Below, piece after piece: positions 1 through 7,616 of a stretch of DNA of 20,163 nucleotides. Under the pieces are notes generated by a model. It saw only the letters and a program-made list of their open reading frames with translations, made no database searches and was not told the origin of the DNA. Position 1 is the first letter of the stretch. Each line of letters starts with the position of its first letter. This DNA is from Pseudomonadota bacterium (GTDB lineage Bacteria; Pseudomonadota; Alphaproteobacteria; Rhizobiales; Xanthobacteraceae), in the NCBI GenBank assembly GCA_023449855.1, contig JAEXHR010000359.1, positions 1 to 20,163 of the forward strand, written 5' to 3'. The translations under genes were made by a program, and so were the position numbers.

Positions 1-484
1 GCACGACGCCGGAGCCGCTGCGCTGGGGTGCCTGCGGACGGCCCGAGCCACCGCGCGGCGGCGGCGAGGACGAACGCGCAGGTGCGGCAGGAGCACGGGA
101 TGACGAGCCTGACGACGAGGTGCGAACCGGAGCGGCAGGTGCGGCCGGGCGAACCGGCGCGGCGGCGGGTGCAGCAGCAACGGGAGCCGGGGCTGCAGGA
201 GTCACAGCAGCAGGCGCCGGGGCAGCCGGCTTCGGCGCAGCAGGTGCCGGGGCAGCGGTCGCCGGAGCGGCCGGTGCCGGTGTCGAAACGGGCGCCGGCG
301 CTGCGGCTTCGGTGTGGCTTTCGCCGGGAATGCGGCGCTTGCCGCGCTTCTCGACCACCACCTGCTTGCTACGGCCCTGGCTGAAGCTCTGGCGCACAGT
401 GCTCTGCTCGACGCGCGGCTTCAGCGTCAAGGTCTTGCTGGGAACGCTCAGAGTCTTGTCGCCAGGCGTTTTCGTATCAACCAT
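1..484 (-). CDS. infB: Translation initiation factor IF-2, N-terminal part (cut by window edge)
   Basis: IF-2 is the GTPase that brings initiator tRNA to the 30S subunit. Only about 161 N-terminal codons are visible; the GTPase and tRNA-binding domains lie outside the window. The protein starts MVDTKTPGDKTLSVPSKTL and continues through LKPRVEQ, then QGRSKQVVVEKRGKRRI, which is the conserved start of rhizobial IF-2. From about residue 58 it becomes a long Ala/Pro/Val/Ser-rich linker, also normal for alphaproteobacterial IF-2. The ATG is preceded by AGGA seven bases upstream. It is the last visible gene of the rimP-nusA-ylxR-infB operon, 56 bases after ylxR. The plus-strand frames through the linker are low-complexity shadows. 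Confidence 0.95.
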   Translation of the reverse strand, partial: MVDTKTPGDKTLSVPSKTLTLKPRVEQSTVRQSFSQGRSKQVVVEKRGKRRIPGESHTEAAAPAPVSTPAPAAPATAAPAPAAPKPAAPAPAAVTPAAPAPVAAAPAAAPVRPAAPAAPVRTSSSGSSSRAPAAPARSSSPPPRGGSGRPQAPQRSGSGVV

Positions 485-540
485 TCAGTAGTCCTAGTCC
501 TTTTCGGTGTGCGCGGTCGCACATTCGTCTTCGTTCGAAA

Positions 541-1272
541 TCAATCGGCGAAATCACCGTCAGGCGGCGCCGTATCCGGCGACGCATGGGTCAGCGAAGT
601 GTTGGCTCTTGCGTTGATGTCAGCGTCAGCCATCCGGTATCGGACCAGGTTCTGGCTGCGCGACAGGAACGTTTTGCCCGCCGGGCCTGTCAGCACGGCA
701 GCATGTATCACATTTGACCGCCCCAATGCCAAATCCAATTCGTCGCTATTGAGCAGCGAAATGATGGGCAACAGATCGGTTTCTTCGCCGAATTCGGCGT
801 TCTGGCGGGCGATGCCGTCCAGCTTGCGGATGCCGTCGGGGGCACCATTCGATGCATGTAACAGAATTCCGGCCGTATTGCGCCGCAAAGCGTCTTCGAC
901 CTTGGTGAATCCGGAGACGACCTGACCGGCTTTGGCCACCATGGCCAATGCCTCGATCACGCCGCGCAGCATCAATTTATCGGTTTCATCGGCGAGATCG
1001 GCCGACGGCTTGACGTTTTTCTTGAAACCCCGGGCGAACAGATTCCGTTTCACCGCCTCGGCGACGGCCTTATGCGACGCCGAAACCCATAATCCCCGGC
1101 CCGGCAGCTTGCGCTTGAGGTCGGGAACAGGCTCGCCCAAAGGCGACAGGACGAAACGGATCAGTTCATCGATCGGACGCACGCGCCGCGTGACCACGCA
1201 CATCCGCTCAGTCCCCGATTTGGTGTCTCGGGGGCCGCGATCAAGATCTGCGGGGTCATGGATGGCGAGCAT
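541..1272 (-). CDS. ylxR: YlxR/DUF448 RNA-binding protein with L7Ae-like C-terminal half
   Basis: A 243-residue protein between nusA and infB, the usual place for YlxR in bacteria. The N-terminal YlxR (DUF448) domain spans about residues 20-95. It shows TERMCVVTRR near residue 21, the central LPGRGLWV motif around residues 56-63, and a basic stretch ending FARGFKK. Residues of about 100-205 resemble the L7Ae/ribosomal-protein-like domain that alphaproteobacterial YlxR proteins carry as a fusion. YlxR is thought to act as a nucleoid- or RNA-associated regulator; its exact role here is inferred. The ATG lies 15 bases after the nusA stop, and the ribosome site AAGGA overlaps that TAA stop, which points to translational coupling. 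Confidence 0.9.
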   Translation of the reverse strand: MLAIHDPADLDRGPRDTKSGTERMCVVTRRVRPIDELIRFVLSPLGEPVPDLKRKLPGRGLWVSASHKAVAEAVKRNLFARGFKKNVKPSADLADETDKLMLRGVIEALAMVAKAGQVVSGFTKVEDALRRNTAGILLHASNGAPDGIRKLDGIARQNAEFGEETDLLPIISLLNSDELDLALGRSNVIHAAVLTGPAGKTFLSRSQNLVRYRMADADINARANTSLTHASPDTAPPDGDFAD

Positions 1273-1287
1273 GCGTTGCGCATATCC

Positions 1288-2895
1288 TTACGCTTCGACT
1301 TCTTCGGACTCGGGCTCGACGCCCTTGTCGAGATCTTCACGGGTGATCCAGCCGGCGACGACGCGGGCTTCCATGATCATGCGCTCGGCGTCCTCACGCG
1401 ACATCTCGTTGGCATCGAGGAAACCGGCATGCTTGACGGGCTCACCGCCTTCCTTGCGCTCGGTCCAGCCGACGATATCGTCCGTGGCGCAACCGGCGAG
1501 ATCCTCGACGGTCTTGACGTCGTTTTCGCCAAACTTGACCATCATCTGCAGGGTGACGCCGGGGACTTCCTTCAGCGCCGGATCGACACCGAGTTCCTTG
1601 CACTTGCCTTCGAGCTCGGCTTCGAGCTGCTCGAGATATTCGCGCGCGCGGCTCTGCAGTTCTTCGGCGGTCTCGTCGTCGAAGCCCTCGATGCTGGCGA
1701 GCTCCTTGGCATCGACCAAAGCCAATTCCTCGACATTGGTGAAGCCTTCCGATGCCAGCAGCTGGCCGACGACCTCGTCGACATTCAGCGCTTCCATGAA
1801 CACGCGGGTGGCGTTCTCGAAGTCGGCCTGGCGACGCTCGGATTCTTCCTGCTCGGTGAGGATGTCGATGTCCCAGCCGGTAAGCTGCGAGGCCAGACGC
1901 ACGTTCTGGCCGCGGCGGCCGATCGCCAGCGAGAGCTGGTTGTTGGTGTCCGGCACCACGACTTCGATACGCTCACGGTCTTCGTCGATGACAACCTTGG
2001 ATACTTCCGCCGGCGCCAGCGCGTTGACCACGAAGGTGGCGATATCCGGCGACCACGGAATGATGTCGATCTTCTCGCCCTGCAGCTCGTTCACCACGGC
2101 CTGCACGCGCGAACCGCGCATACCGACGCAGGCGCCGACCGGGTCCACCGACGAGTCACGCGAGATCACGCCGATCTTCGCGCGCGAACCGGGATCACGG
2201 GCCACGGCCTTGATCTCGACGATGCCGTCATAGATTTCCGGCACTTCCTGCGCGAACAGCTTGGCCATGAACTGCGGATGGGTACGCGACAGGAATATCT
2301 GCGGACCGCGGGTTTCGCGGCGCACGTCGAACACATAGGCGCGGACGCGGTCGCCGTTGCGGAACACTTCGCGCGGCAGCATCTCGTCACGGCGCACGAT
2401 GGCTTCGCCGCGGCCGAGATCGACGATCACCGAGCCATATTCGACGCGCTTGACGACGCCGTTGACGATCTCGCCGATGCGGTCCTTGAATTCCTGATAC
2501 TGGCGGTCGCGCTCAGCCTCGCGCACCTTCTGCACGATCACCTGCTTGGCCGACTGCGCGGCGATGCGGCCATATTCCAGCGGCGGCAGCGTATCGGCGA
2601 TGGTGTCGCCGACCTGGGCGCCCGGATTGGCGCGCTGCGCGTCGTTCAGCGAGATCTGGTTCGACGCGTTCTCGACATCCTCGACCACCAGCATGTGGCG
2701 GGTCAGCGAGAGCTGGCCGGTCTTCGGATGGATCTCGGCGTGAACGTCGGTCTCCGAGCCGTAGCGGGCGCGCGCCGCCTTGGCGATCGCCTCCTCCATC
2801 GCGGTGATGACGATGCCGCGGTCGATCGACTTTTCACGCGCGACGGCGTCGGCGATCTGCAGCAATTCGAGTCGGTTGGCGCTGACAGCGGCCAT
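1288..2895 (-). CDS. nusA: Transcription termination/antitermination factor NusA
   Basis: NusA binds RNA polymerase and nascent RNA and modulates pausing, intrinsic termination and antitermination. The 535-residue product has the full domain order. The N-terminal polymerase-binding domain covers about residues 1-135. An S1 domain at about 139-203 contains GEIVNGVVKRVEYGSVIVDL. Two KH domains follow, with VGMRGSRV near 257-264 and AIGRRGQN near 324-331. The helix-hairpin-helix region has LASIEGFDDETAEEL, and the C-terminal tail is acidic. It starts three bases after the rimP stop, with GAAGGAGA inside the end of rimP, so the two are probably translationally coupled. NusA is a known autoregulator of its own operon in enterobacteria, which is relevant to the terminator in the leader of this operon. 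Confidence 0.97.
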   Translation of the reverse strand: MAAVSANRLELLQIADAVAREKSIDRGIVITAMEEAIAKAARARYGSETDVHAEIHPKTGQLSLTRHMLVVEDVENASNQISLNDAQRANPGAQVGDTIADTLPPLEYGRIAAQSAKQVIVQKVREAERDRQYQEFKDRIGEIVNGVVKRVEYGSVIVDLGRGEAIVRRDEMLPREVFRNGDRVRAYVFDVRRETRGPQIFLSRTHPQFMAKLFAQEVPEIYDGIVEIKAVARDPGSRAKIGVISRDSSVDPVGACVGMRGSRVQAVVNELQGEKIDIIPWSPDIATFVVNALAPAEVSKVVIDEDRERIEVVVPDTNNQLSLAIGRRGQNVRLASQLTGWDIDILTEQEESERRQADFENATRVFMEALNVDEVVGQLLASEGFTNVEELALVDAKELASIEGFDDETAEELQSRAREYLEQLEAELEGKCKELGVDPALKEVPGVTLQMMVKFGENDVKTVEDLAGCATDDIVGWTERKEGGEPVKHAGFLDANEMSREDAERMIMEARVVAGWITREDLDKGVEPESEEVEA

Positions 2896-2898
2896 GGC

Positions 2899-3681
2899 TC
2901 AGTCTCCTTCGGTGGGATCGATATCGCCGCGACGCTTGGCTTCTGCGGCAAGGCGGTGGGCCTTGGTGTTCTTCGGCGGCGGCTTCTTGGCCACCTTCGC
3001 AGCCTTGCCCTTCGGCTTCGGCGCAAAACTCTTCTTCGGATCGCTGCGCTTGGCATGCGGGGCTGGCGGCGGCGCCAGACCGAGCTCGCGCTTAAGATCT
3101 TCCTCGGCATGCTTGCCGCGACGCATGGACTCGGCAACCAGTTCGTCGGTCAGCACCAGATTGGCGCTGCCAATATCTTCCATCGGCAATCGCGTGATCG
3201 GGTCTTCACCATCGCGCGCGCCTTCACGGTCGATCAGGACTTCGCCACCTTCGACGGCGCTGATCCAGCCGCGGAAACGCTTGCGGCCACCAACGGCAAT
3301 GGCCATGTCGACCTTCACGAGATGGCCCTGAAAACGCAGGAAATCCGAGCGACGCACCAGCGGACGATCGATGCCCGGCGAGGAAATCTCGAGCCGATAG
3401 GCGCGCTGAATCGGATCCTCGATATCGAGCACCGGCGACAGCGCATTCGAAATCGCTTCGCAATCCTCGACATGCATCGAGCCATCGGGCCGCTCGGCCA
3501 TGATCTGCACGGTGCAGCCGGCTTCGGCCGAAATCTTGATGCGCACGAGCCGATAGCCCATGCCTTCGAGCACCGGCGTCGCAATGGCCGCGACGCGCGC
3601 ACCGGCACCCGGCTCGACAACCAGACGCGGCTCGGCGAGCAGTTCGGCATCATCCATGGCGGGTTCGATCGGGTCGGTCAT
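2899..3681 (-). CDS. rimP: Ribosome maturation factor RimP
   Basis: RimP assists 30S subunit maturation. The 260-residue product contains the family signature YRLEISSPGIDRPLVRR near residues 95-111 and the N-terminal alpha/beta domain with VQIMAERPDGSM and EDCEAISNALSPVLD. The C-terminal SH3-like domain includes KRFRGWISAVEGGEV. The last 70 or so residues are a Lys/Pro/Ala-rich basic tail (for example KPKGKAAKVAKKPPPKNTK) ending DPTEGD, an extension usual in Bradyrhizobiaceae and absent from enterobacterial RimP. The ATG at 3681 was chosen because MTDPIEP resembles related proteins. Its ribosome site is weak (AGGA about 15 bases upstream), and an in-frame ATG eight codons later (MDDAELL) is a possible alternative. 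First gene of the operon. Confidence 0.95.
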   Translation of the reverse strand: MTDPIEPAMDDAELLAEPRLVVEPGAGARVAAIATPVLEGMGYRLVRIKISAEAGCTVQIMAERPDGSMHVEDCEAISNALSPVLDIEDPIQRAYRLEISSPGIDRPLVRRSDFLRFQGHLVKVDMAIAVGGRKRFRGWISAVEGGEVLIDREGARDGEDPITRLPMEDIGSANLVLTDELVAESMRRGKHAEEDLKRELGLAPPPAPHAKRSDPKKSFAPKPKGKAAKVAKKPPPKNTKAHRLAAEAKRRGDIDPTEGD

Positions 3682-3722
3682 GTCGAAGTGCAGCAGTCCT
3701 GGCTCGGGGTCGGTTCAGGTAA

Positions 3723-3755
3723 TAAAAAAGAGCGGGTCCCCGGGGGCCCCACTCT
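3723..3755 (-). terminator. Intrinsic terminator in the rimP leader
   Basis: Read on the minus strand, 3755 to 3729 forms a GC-rich hairpin. AGAG/CTCT closes the base, followed by one T-G pair, GGG/CCC, one G-A mismatch, and CCC/GGG around a three-base loop. A run of six T (3729-3724) then ATT follows directly. This is a textbook Rho-independent terminator, but it lies about 40 bases before rimP with no gene upstream on that strand. It therefore probably acts on the operon's own leader or ends a short RNA. Confidence 0.8.
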
Positions 3756-3773
3756 CAAACGGATCGTATGAGA
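3753..3773 (-). promoter_or_regulatory. Candidate anti-terminator hairpin overlapping the rimP leader terminator
   Basis: On the minus strand 3773-3753 reads TCTCA-T-ACG-ATC-CGT-T-TGAGA. This is a fully symmetrical hairpin of 5 plus 3 pairs with a single T-T mismatch and a three-base loop. Its 3' arm uses bases 3753-3755, which are also the first three bases of the terminator stem base. The two hairpins cannot both form completely. The pairing is seen in the sequence; the regulatory role is inferred. Confidence 0.5.
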
Positions 3774-3789
3774 ACTGTAAGTTGCGGCG

Positions 3790-3819
3790 GATATAGACCT
3801 TTTTCGCTGCCACGGCAAG
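3790..3819 (-). promoter_or_regulatory. Candidate promoter of rimP-nusA-ylxR-infB
   Basis: On the minus strand, CTTGCC (3819-3814) and TATATC (3795-3790) are separated by about 17-18 bases. This resembles the alphaproteobacterial housekeeping promoter form (CTTG near -35, TATA-like near -10). Transcription would begin near 3783, leaving a leader of about 100 bases that contains both hairpins described at 3723-3773. Confidence 0.45.
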
Positions 3820-3973
3820 GGCGCGATTCGAGGCGATTGAGCATCCGCCGACTACCATTGTATCTTAAGTCACTGTAAACTCTGGCGTCTATGCCTTTCC
3901 GGACTAACCCTTCCTTCACAAAACCCCTTTAGGCTGCGCGGGCCTTTGTGTTTGGCGTAGTTGAGTATTCTTG

Positions 3974-5071
3974 ATGGCAGAGGCCAAATCCCTCATTCCG
4001 GGGCTCGAGGAAATCGTCCGCAACGGCGATCCCGCACGCCGCGGCGAGGCAGTCCGGAAGATCGCCGACCTGTTTTTGCAGGGCGCCTCCCGGTTCCAGC
4101 CGTCCCATGTGGACCTGTTCGACAATATCCTGACCAGCCTGGTCCCGCAGACCGAGGTCGAGGCGCGCCGCGCGCTGGCCGAACGGCTGGCTGAGCTGGT
4201 CAATGCGCCGCCGCAGCTGATTTCCATGCTGGTGCGCGACGATGAAATCGTGATCGCCGGCCCGTTGCTGCGCCGTTCGCCGCAGATCGACGAGATGACG
4301 CTGATCGATATCGCGAAGGCCAAGGGCCAGCCGCATCTGCTGGCCATCTCGGACCGGCCGACGCTGGGGCCCCGCATTACTGACGTCATTATTCGCCGCG
4401 GCGACCGCGACGTGATCCGCCGCGTCGCCGGCAATGCCGGCGCGGTGTTCTCGCAGCTCGGCTATCACGGCCTGATCCGCCGGGCCGGTGACGACGGCGT
4501 GCTCGCCGTCACCGTGGGCCAGCGCGACGATCTCTCTACCGAGCAGCTCAAATTCCTGCTGGCGCAATCCGTCGAGGTCGTCAGGCGCCGACTGTTCGAC
4601 GCCGCCGCACCGGAACTGCGCTCGGCCATCAACCGCGCGATGCAGGATATCGCCGGCGCGCAGCAGAACCTTGCACTGACACGCGATTTCGCCAGCGCCG
4701 AACGCAGCGTACGGAAGCTGCAGCAAAGCGCGGAACTCAATGAAGGCGCCCTGCTGCGCTTCGCCCGCGCACATCAATATGAGGAAACGGCCGCGGCCCT
4801 GGCCGCCATGTCCGGCGTCCGCATCGCTACCATCGACCACCTTCTCAAGGGCGACCGGGACGATCCGATGCTGATCCTCGGCAAGTCGATCGGCATCTCC
4901 TGGGCCACGGTCCGCGCCCTGATCGCGCTCCGCGTCGGCCCCGGCCGCTCGCCGGCGCCACATGATGTCGAGGAAGCCCGGCAGAACTTCGAGCGGCTGG
5001 TTCCCGCCACCGCCCAGCGCGTGCTGACCTTCTGGCAGACCCGCGAACCGACCTCGGAAATCCCGGACTAA
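3974..5071 (+). CDS. DUF2336 domain protein
   Basis: A 365-residue soluble protein, largely alpha-helical by composition, with no signal peptide or membrane segment. Motifs such as SLVPQTEVEARRALAERLAE, ELVNAPPQLISMLVRDDE, VAGPLL-like repeats and LLAISDRPTLGPRITDVIIRRG match the HEAT-like DUF2336 family found mainly in alphaproteobacteria. The C-terminal part contains HLLKGDRDDPMLILGKSIG, also typical. No enzymatic motif is visible. DUF2336 proteins are often found near cell-cycle or signalling genes, but the function is unknown. The ATG at 3974 was preferred over the TTG immediately before it; the ribosome site is weak. The long minus-strand frame opposite this gene is treated as a shadow. 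Confidence 0.85.
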   Translation: MAEAKSLIPGLEEIVRNGDPARRGEAVRKIADLFLQGASRFQPSHVDLFDNILTSLVPQTEVEARRALAERLAELVNAPPQLISMLVRDDEIVIAGPLLRRSPQIDEMTLIDIAKAKGQPHLLAISDRPTLGPRITDVIIRRGDRDVIRRVAGNAGAVFSQLGYHGLIRRAGDDGVLAVTVGQRDDLSTEQLKFLLAQSVEVVRRRLFDAAAPELRSAINRAMQDIAGAQQNLALTRDFASAERSVRKLQQSAELNEGALLRFARAHQYEETAAALAAMSGVRIATIDHLLKGDRDDPMLILGKSIGISWATVRALIALRVGPGRSPAPHDVEEARQNFERLVPATAQRVLTFWQTREPTSEIPD

Positions 5072-5568
5072 CGCCGGCGTCCCGACCGCGGCGACAAACG
5101 CGGCGGTAGCCGGCGGCTGCGTCGGGCAAAACGCATTTTGCTGCAGCAATGTTGCAGCAAATTCTCCCACGCACATGCGCTTATGCTGCGCAATATCTGG
5201 CTGCGAAGCCGCCAGCTCCAGGCATCCGGGCAGCGCCAGACGAGACTGCATGATTCCCTGCCCAGCGCGTTCGCCGTGACGGATGCCGGCACTAAATCTC
5301 TCACCCGGCGTCTCAGCAGCGAATATTTCTGCAACGATTTCAATATGGGCCTCACTCAGCTTCCAGGTCAGGGCGTCCCAACGTGGTTGGAAGAAGACCG
5401 GCGATTGGAAGGGTCCGCGCCGCACTTAAGAGATTGTTGCGCTGCACCATGATCTTTCGCGATAACTCGACCAGCTTTTGTGCGCAGCAATTTGCGACTT
5501 TTGTCGGCCCCCTGTGCTCGATTGTGCGCCGCAGCAATTGCCAATTCAATCGTCTGAAGCGACCCGCC
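5072..5568. other. Gene-poor convergent spacer with repeated TTG..GCAA dyads
   Basis: About 500 bases between the DUF2336 stop and the lacI stop. I could not support a gene on either strand; the open frames of 65-104 codons have no recognisable motif or ribosome site. The stretch contains several related dyads. They are TTGCTGCAGCAA (5138-5149) followed by TTGCAGCAA (5152-5160), TTGTTGCGCTGCACCA (5434-5449), TTGTGCGCAGCAA (5478-5490) and TTGTGCGCCGCAGCAA (5522-5537). Such TGC/GCA dyads resemble PhaR-type operators, but no phasin or PHB gene is present. Confidence 0.5.
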
Positions 5569-6591
5569 TCAGCTCTCCACCGGCCGCGTCGATCCGCGCG
5601 CCACCAGCACCGGCGACGTCACGATCTGCAGTGCGCCCTGCCGGGCGCCGGTAATCAGATCGAGCAGCAGTTCCCCGGTCCGTTCGCCCATTTCGTGATG
5701 GCTGATGCGGACCGTGGACAACGGCGGATTGACGAGATCGACGAGCGGCATGTCGTTATGGCCGACCACCGAGACATCCTCCGGGCAGCGCCGCCCCTGC
5801 TCGCGCAGGGCTTCATAGACACCGAGCGCGAGCAGGTCGTTGGCGGCGACCACGGCGGTTGCATCCGGCCGCCGCGCCAGCAGGCTACGCGCTGCCGGCA
5901 GCCCCGCCTCGCGCGTGAAGGCCGCGGCTTCCTCGATATCGTCCTCGTCGGGGTCCAGGCCGGCGGCGCGCATCGCCGCGACAAAACCGCGGCGGCGGAG
6001 CATGCCCGTCGATAGCGACTGCGGCCCGGCGACATGCACGATGCGCCGGTGCCCCGACGCGATCAGGTGATCCACCGCCAGCGTGATGCCCGCCATGTCG
6101 TCGGAGACCACCGACGGTACCCGCGCCTGCCCCTCGGCCCGATTGACCAGCACGACCGGGAGCTGCGCTTGCAGGCAGCGCTCCACCGCATCGTCCTTCA
6201 GGGCGGCATTGGCGAGCACCAGCCCGTCGACCCGGCGCGCGATCAGCATCCGGACGATGTCATTGCCGTCGGCGCGATCCGGCCGCTGGTCGGCCACGAT
6301 CAGCGCATAACCGCGCGAGGCCAGCGCGCGCTCGAGTCCGCTGATGATGGGCGAAAACACGGGATTGGCGATATCGGGAACGACAATGCCAATGAGTTTG
6401 GACCGGCCGCTGCGCAGGCTCGCAGCCGTGACATCGGGCCGATAGCCGAGCCGCTCCGCCGCTTCCAGCACCCGGCGAACCACGGGCTCACCAAGCCGAT
6501 CGCGGCGCGCCGGATCGAGCGCACGCGACACTGTGGACGGGTGGACCCCCACCTCGCGCGCCACGTCCTTGATCGTCACCGCTGCAGCCAT
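5569..6591 (-). CDS. LacI-family transcriptional repressor
   Basis: A 340-residue regulator of normal family length. The N-terminal helix-turn-helix TIKDVAREVGVHPSTVSRAL spans residues 6-25. It is followed by a hinge with AASLRSGRS (residues 56-64), in which L59 is the expected minor-groove leucine. The periplasmic-binding-protein-like effector domain runs from LIGIVVPDIANPVFSPI near residue 66 to the end. It includes the family-typical DGLVLANA, HRRIVHVAGP, VVAANDLLALGVYEAL and VSVVGHNDMPLVDLVNPPL. It is divergent from the dioxygenase operon across a 127-base gap containing two LacI-type operators, so it most likely represses that operon, and perhaps itself, until an aromatic or ring-cleavage metabolite binds. 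The effector cannot be named from the sequence. Confidence 0.95.
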   Translation of the reverse strand: MAAAVTIKDVAREVGVHPSTVSRALDPARRDRLGEPVVRRVLEAAERLGYRPDVTAASLRSGRSKLIGIVVPDIANPVFSPIISGLERALASRGYALIVADQRPDRADGNDIVRMLIARRVDGLVLANAALKDDAVERCLQAQLPVVLVNRAEGQARVPSVVSDDMAGITLAVDHLIASGHRRIVHVAGPQSLSTGMLRRRGFVAAMRAAGLDPDEDDIEEAAAFTREAGLPAARSLLARRPDATAVVAANDLLALGVYEALREQGRRCPEDVSVVGHNDMPLVDLVNPPLSTVRISHHEMGERTGELLLDLITGARQGALQIVTSPVLVARGSTRPVES

Positions 6592-6612
6592 AACGGCATC
6601 TTAAACTGTCCG

Positions 6613-6642
6613 CTTGACGCGCGCAAACGATTGCATTAGCGT
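6613..6642 (+). promoter_or_regulatory. Candidate promoter of the dioxygenase operon
   Basis: CTTGAC (6613-6618) is a good alphaproteobacterial -35. With 17-18 base spacing the -10 would be around 6636-6642 (TTAGCGT), a weak match, as expected for a regulated promoter. One operator sits in the spacer and the other just after the proposed -10. Confidence 0.4.
6621..6636 (+). promoter_or_regulatory. LacI-type operator O1
   Basis: GCGCAAACGATTGCAT contains the dyad GCAAAC/GATTGC with a central CG step, the usual architecture of LacI-family operators. It matches the reverse complement of O2 at 15 of 16 positions. It lies between the proposed -35 and -10 elements, where binding would block polymerase. 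Confidence 0.7.
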
Positions 6643-6644
6643 TC

Positions 6645-6660
6645 ATGCAATCGATTGCGC
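6645..6660 (+). promoter_or_regulatory. LacI-type operator O2
   Basis: ATGCAATCGATTGCGC contains a perfect 12-base palindrome GCAATCGATTGC (6647-6658) with central CG. Its centre is 24 bases from that of O1, and the site is inverted relative to O1. It lies just downstream of the proposed -10. Confidence 0.75.
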
Positions 6661-6718
6661 AAAACGCGCCGTCCGCATGCGCGACGAGACGCAACAGCCG
6701 ATCGACCGGGAGGACCCA

Positions 6719-7609
6719 ATGATCATCACACGTCAGCAGGACGTGACCGACGTCGTTCTGAACGCCATGAGCCGTGCGCCGGACGACCGTTTGCGCACGG
6801 TGATGGCGGCCTTCGTCCGCCATCTGCACGAATTCGCCCGCGAAGTCCGGCTGACCGAAGCCGAATTCGAATACGCCATCGATTTCCTCAACCGGATCGG
6901 CCAGGCGACCAACGACACTCATAACGAGGGCGTGCTGTTCAGCGATGCGGTCGGCCTGTCCACGCTGGTCTGCCTGCTGAACAACGGGCAGGATGGCGCC
7001 ACCGAGACCGCTGCGGCGCTGCTCGGCCCGTTCTGGCGCGCCAACGCGCCGCACACGGAGAACGGCGCGTCCATCGTGCGCTCGCCGACCCCCGGCGCGC
7101 CGCTGTTCGTCGATTGCAATATTCGCGACGGCCAGGGTGCGCCGATCCCGGGCGTCCGCGTCGATGTCTGGCAGGCGTCGCCGTCAGGCATGTACGAGAA
7201 CCAGGACGCCGGGCAGGCCGACATGAACCTGCGCGGCGTATTCGAGACCGATGCGGACGGCCGCTTCTGCTTCCGCTCGGTCAAGCCGGCGGGCTATCCG
7301 GTGCCGACCCATGGCCCGACCGGGGAAATGCTCGCGGCGCAGCGCCGCCATCCCTACCGGCCGGCGCATCTGCATGTCCTCGCCTACAAGCCCGGCTTCA
7401 AGACGCTGATCACCCAGATCTTCGTCGATGACGACGAGCATCTGGAAAGCGACGTCGTGTTCGGCGTGACCCGCGCGCTAATCGGCGACTTCCGCAAGGG
7501 CCAGGGAACGCCGCCGGCGCCTGACGTCAGCGGCGAGTGGTTCAGCCTCAACTACACATTCGTGATGGAGCCCGGCGAAGCCGTGCTTCCGCAGCCCCCC
7601 ATCAAGTGA
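6719..7609 (+). CDS. Intradiol ring-cleavage dioxygenase (hydroxyquinol/catechol 1,2-dioxygenase-like)
   Basis: A non-haem Fe(III) enzyme that would open a catechol- or hydroxyquinol-type ring between its hydroxyls. The 296-residue product has the N-terminal dimerisation domain (about residues 10-100, with EFEYAIDFLNRIGQATND) and the beta-sandwich catalytic domain. The four iron ligands are all in place: Y159 (SPSGMYENQD), Y193 (AGYPVPTHGP), H217 and H219 (YRPAHLHVLAY). VFVDD-like and DSDVVFGV-like strands (IFVDDDEHLESDVVFGVTRALI, positions about 234-255) look most like hydroxyquinol 1,2-dioxygenases, but catechol or another substrate is possible. The ATG at 6719 was chosen for its GGGAGGA ribosome site; the frame is open upstream into the promoter. 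First gene of the operon under the divergent LacI regulator. Confidence 0.92.
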   Translation: MIITRQQDVTDVVLNAMSRAPDDRLRTVMAAFVRHLHEFAREVRLTEAEFEYAIDFLNRIGQATNDTHNEGVLFSDAVGLSTLVCLLNNGQDGATETAAALLGPFWRANAPHTENGASIVRSPTPGAPLFVDCNIRDGQGAPIPGVRVDVWQASPSGMYENQDAGQADMNLRGVFETDADGRFCFRSVKPAGYPVPTHGPTGEMLAAQRRHPYRPAHLHVLAYKPGFKTLITQIFVDDDEHLESDVVFGVTRALIGDFRKGQGTPPAPDVSGEWFSLNYTFVMEPGEAVLPQPPIK

Positions 7610-7616
7610 GCCATCC

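Noticed and set aside
61..300. Repetitive GCCGG-rich stretch that looks like a tandem repeat
   Set aside because: It is the Ala/Pro-rich linker of IF-2 read in its coding frame, normal for this protein.
1258..3771. Open frame of 837 codons on the plus strand opposite nusA and rimP
   Set aside because: It is antisense to two well-recognised genes. The His/Asp-rich composition is that expected from reading conserved codons backwards.
3756..3970. Possible tRNA or small RNA gene before rimP, as in enterobacteria where an initiator tRNA precedes rimP
   Set aside because: No T-loop motif or cloverleaf could be found on either strand.
3929..5425. Open frame of 498 codons on the minus strand opposite the DUF2336 gene, with a protein-like stretch at 5072-5425
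   Set aside because: It lies antisense to a gene with recognisable family motifs, has no ribosome site I could see and no known domain; long antisense frames are common at this GC content.
6614..6718. N-terminal extension of the dioxygenase from an upstream TTG
   Set aside because: It would run through the promoter and both operators; the ATG at 6719 has a strong GGGAGGA site and gives the normal family length.
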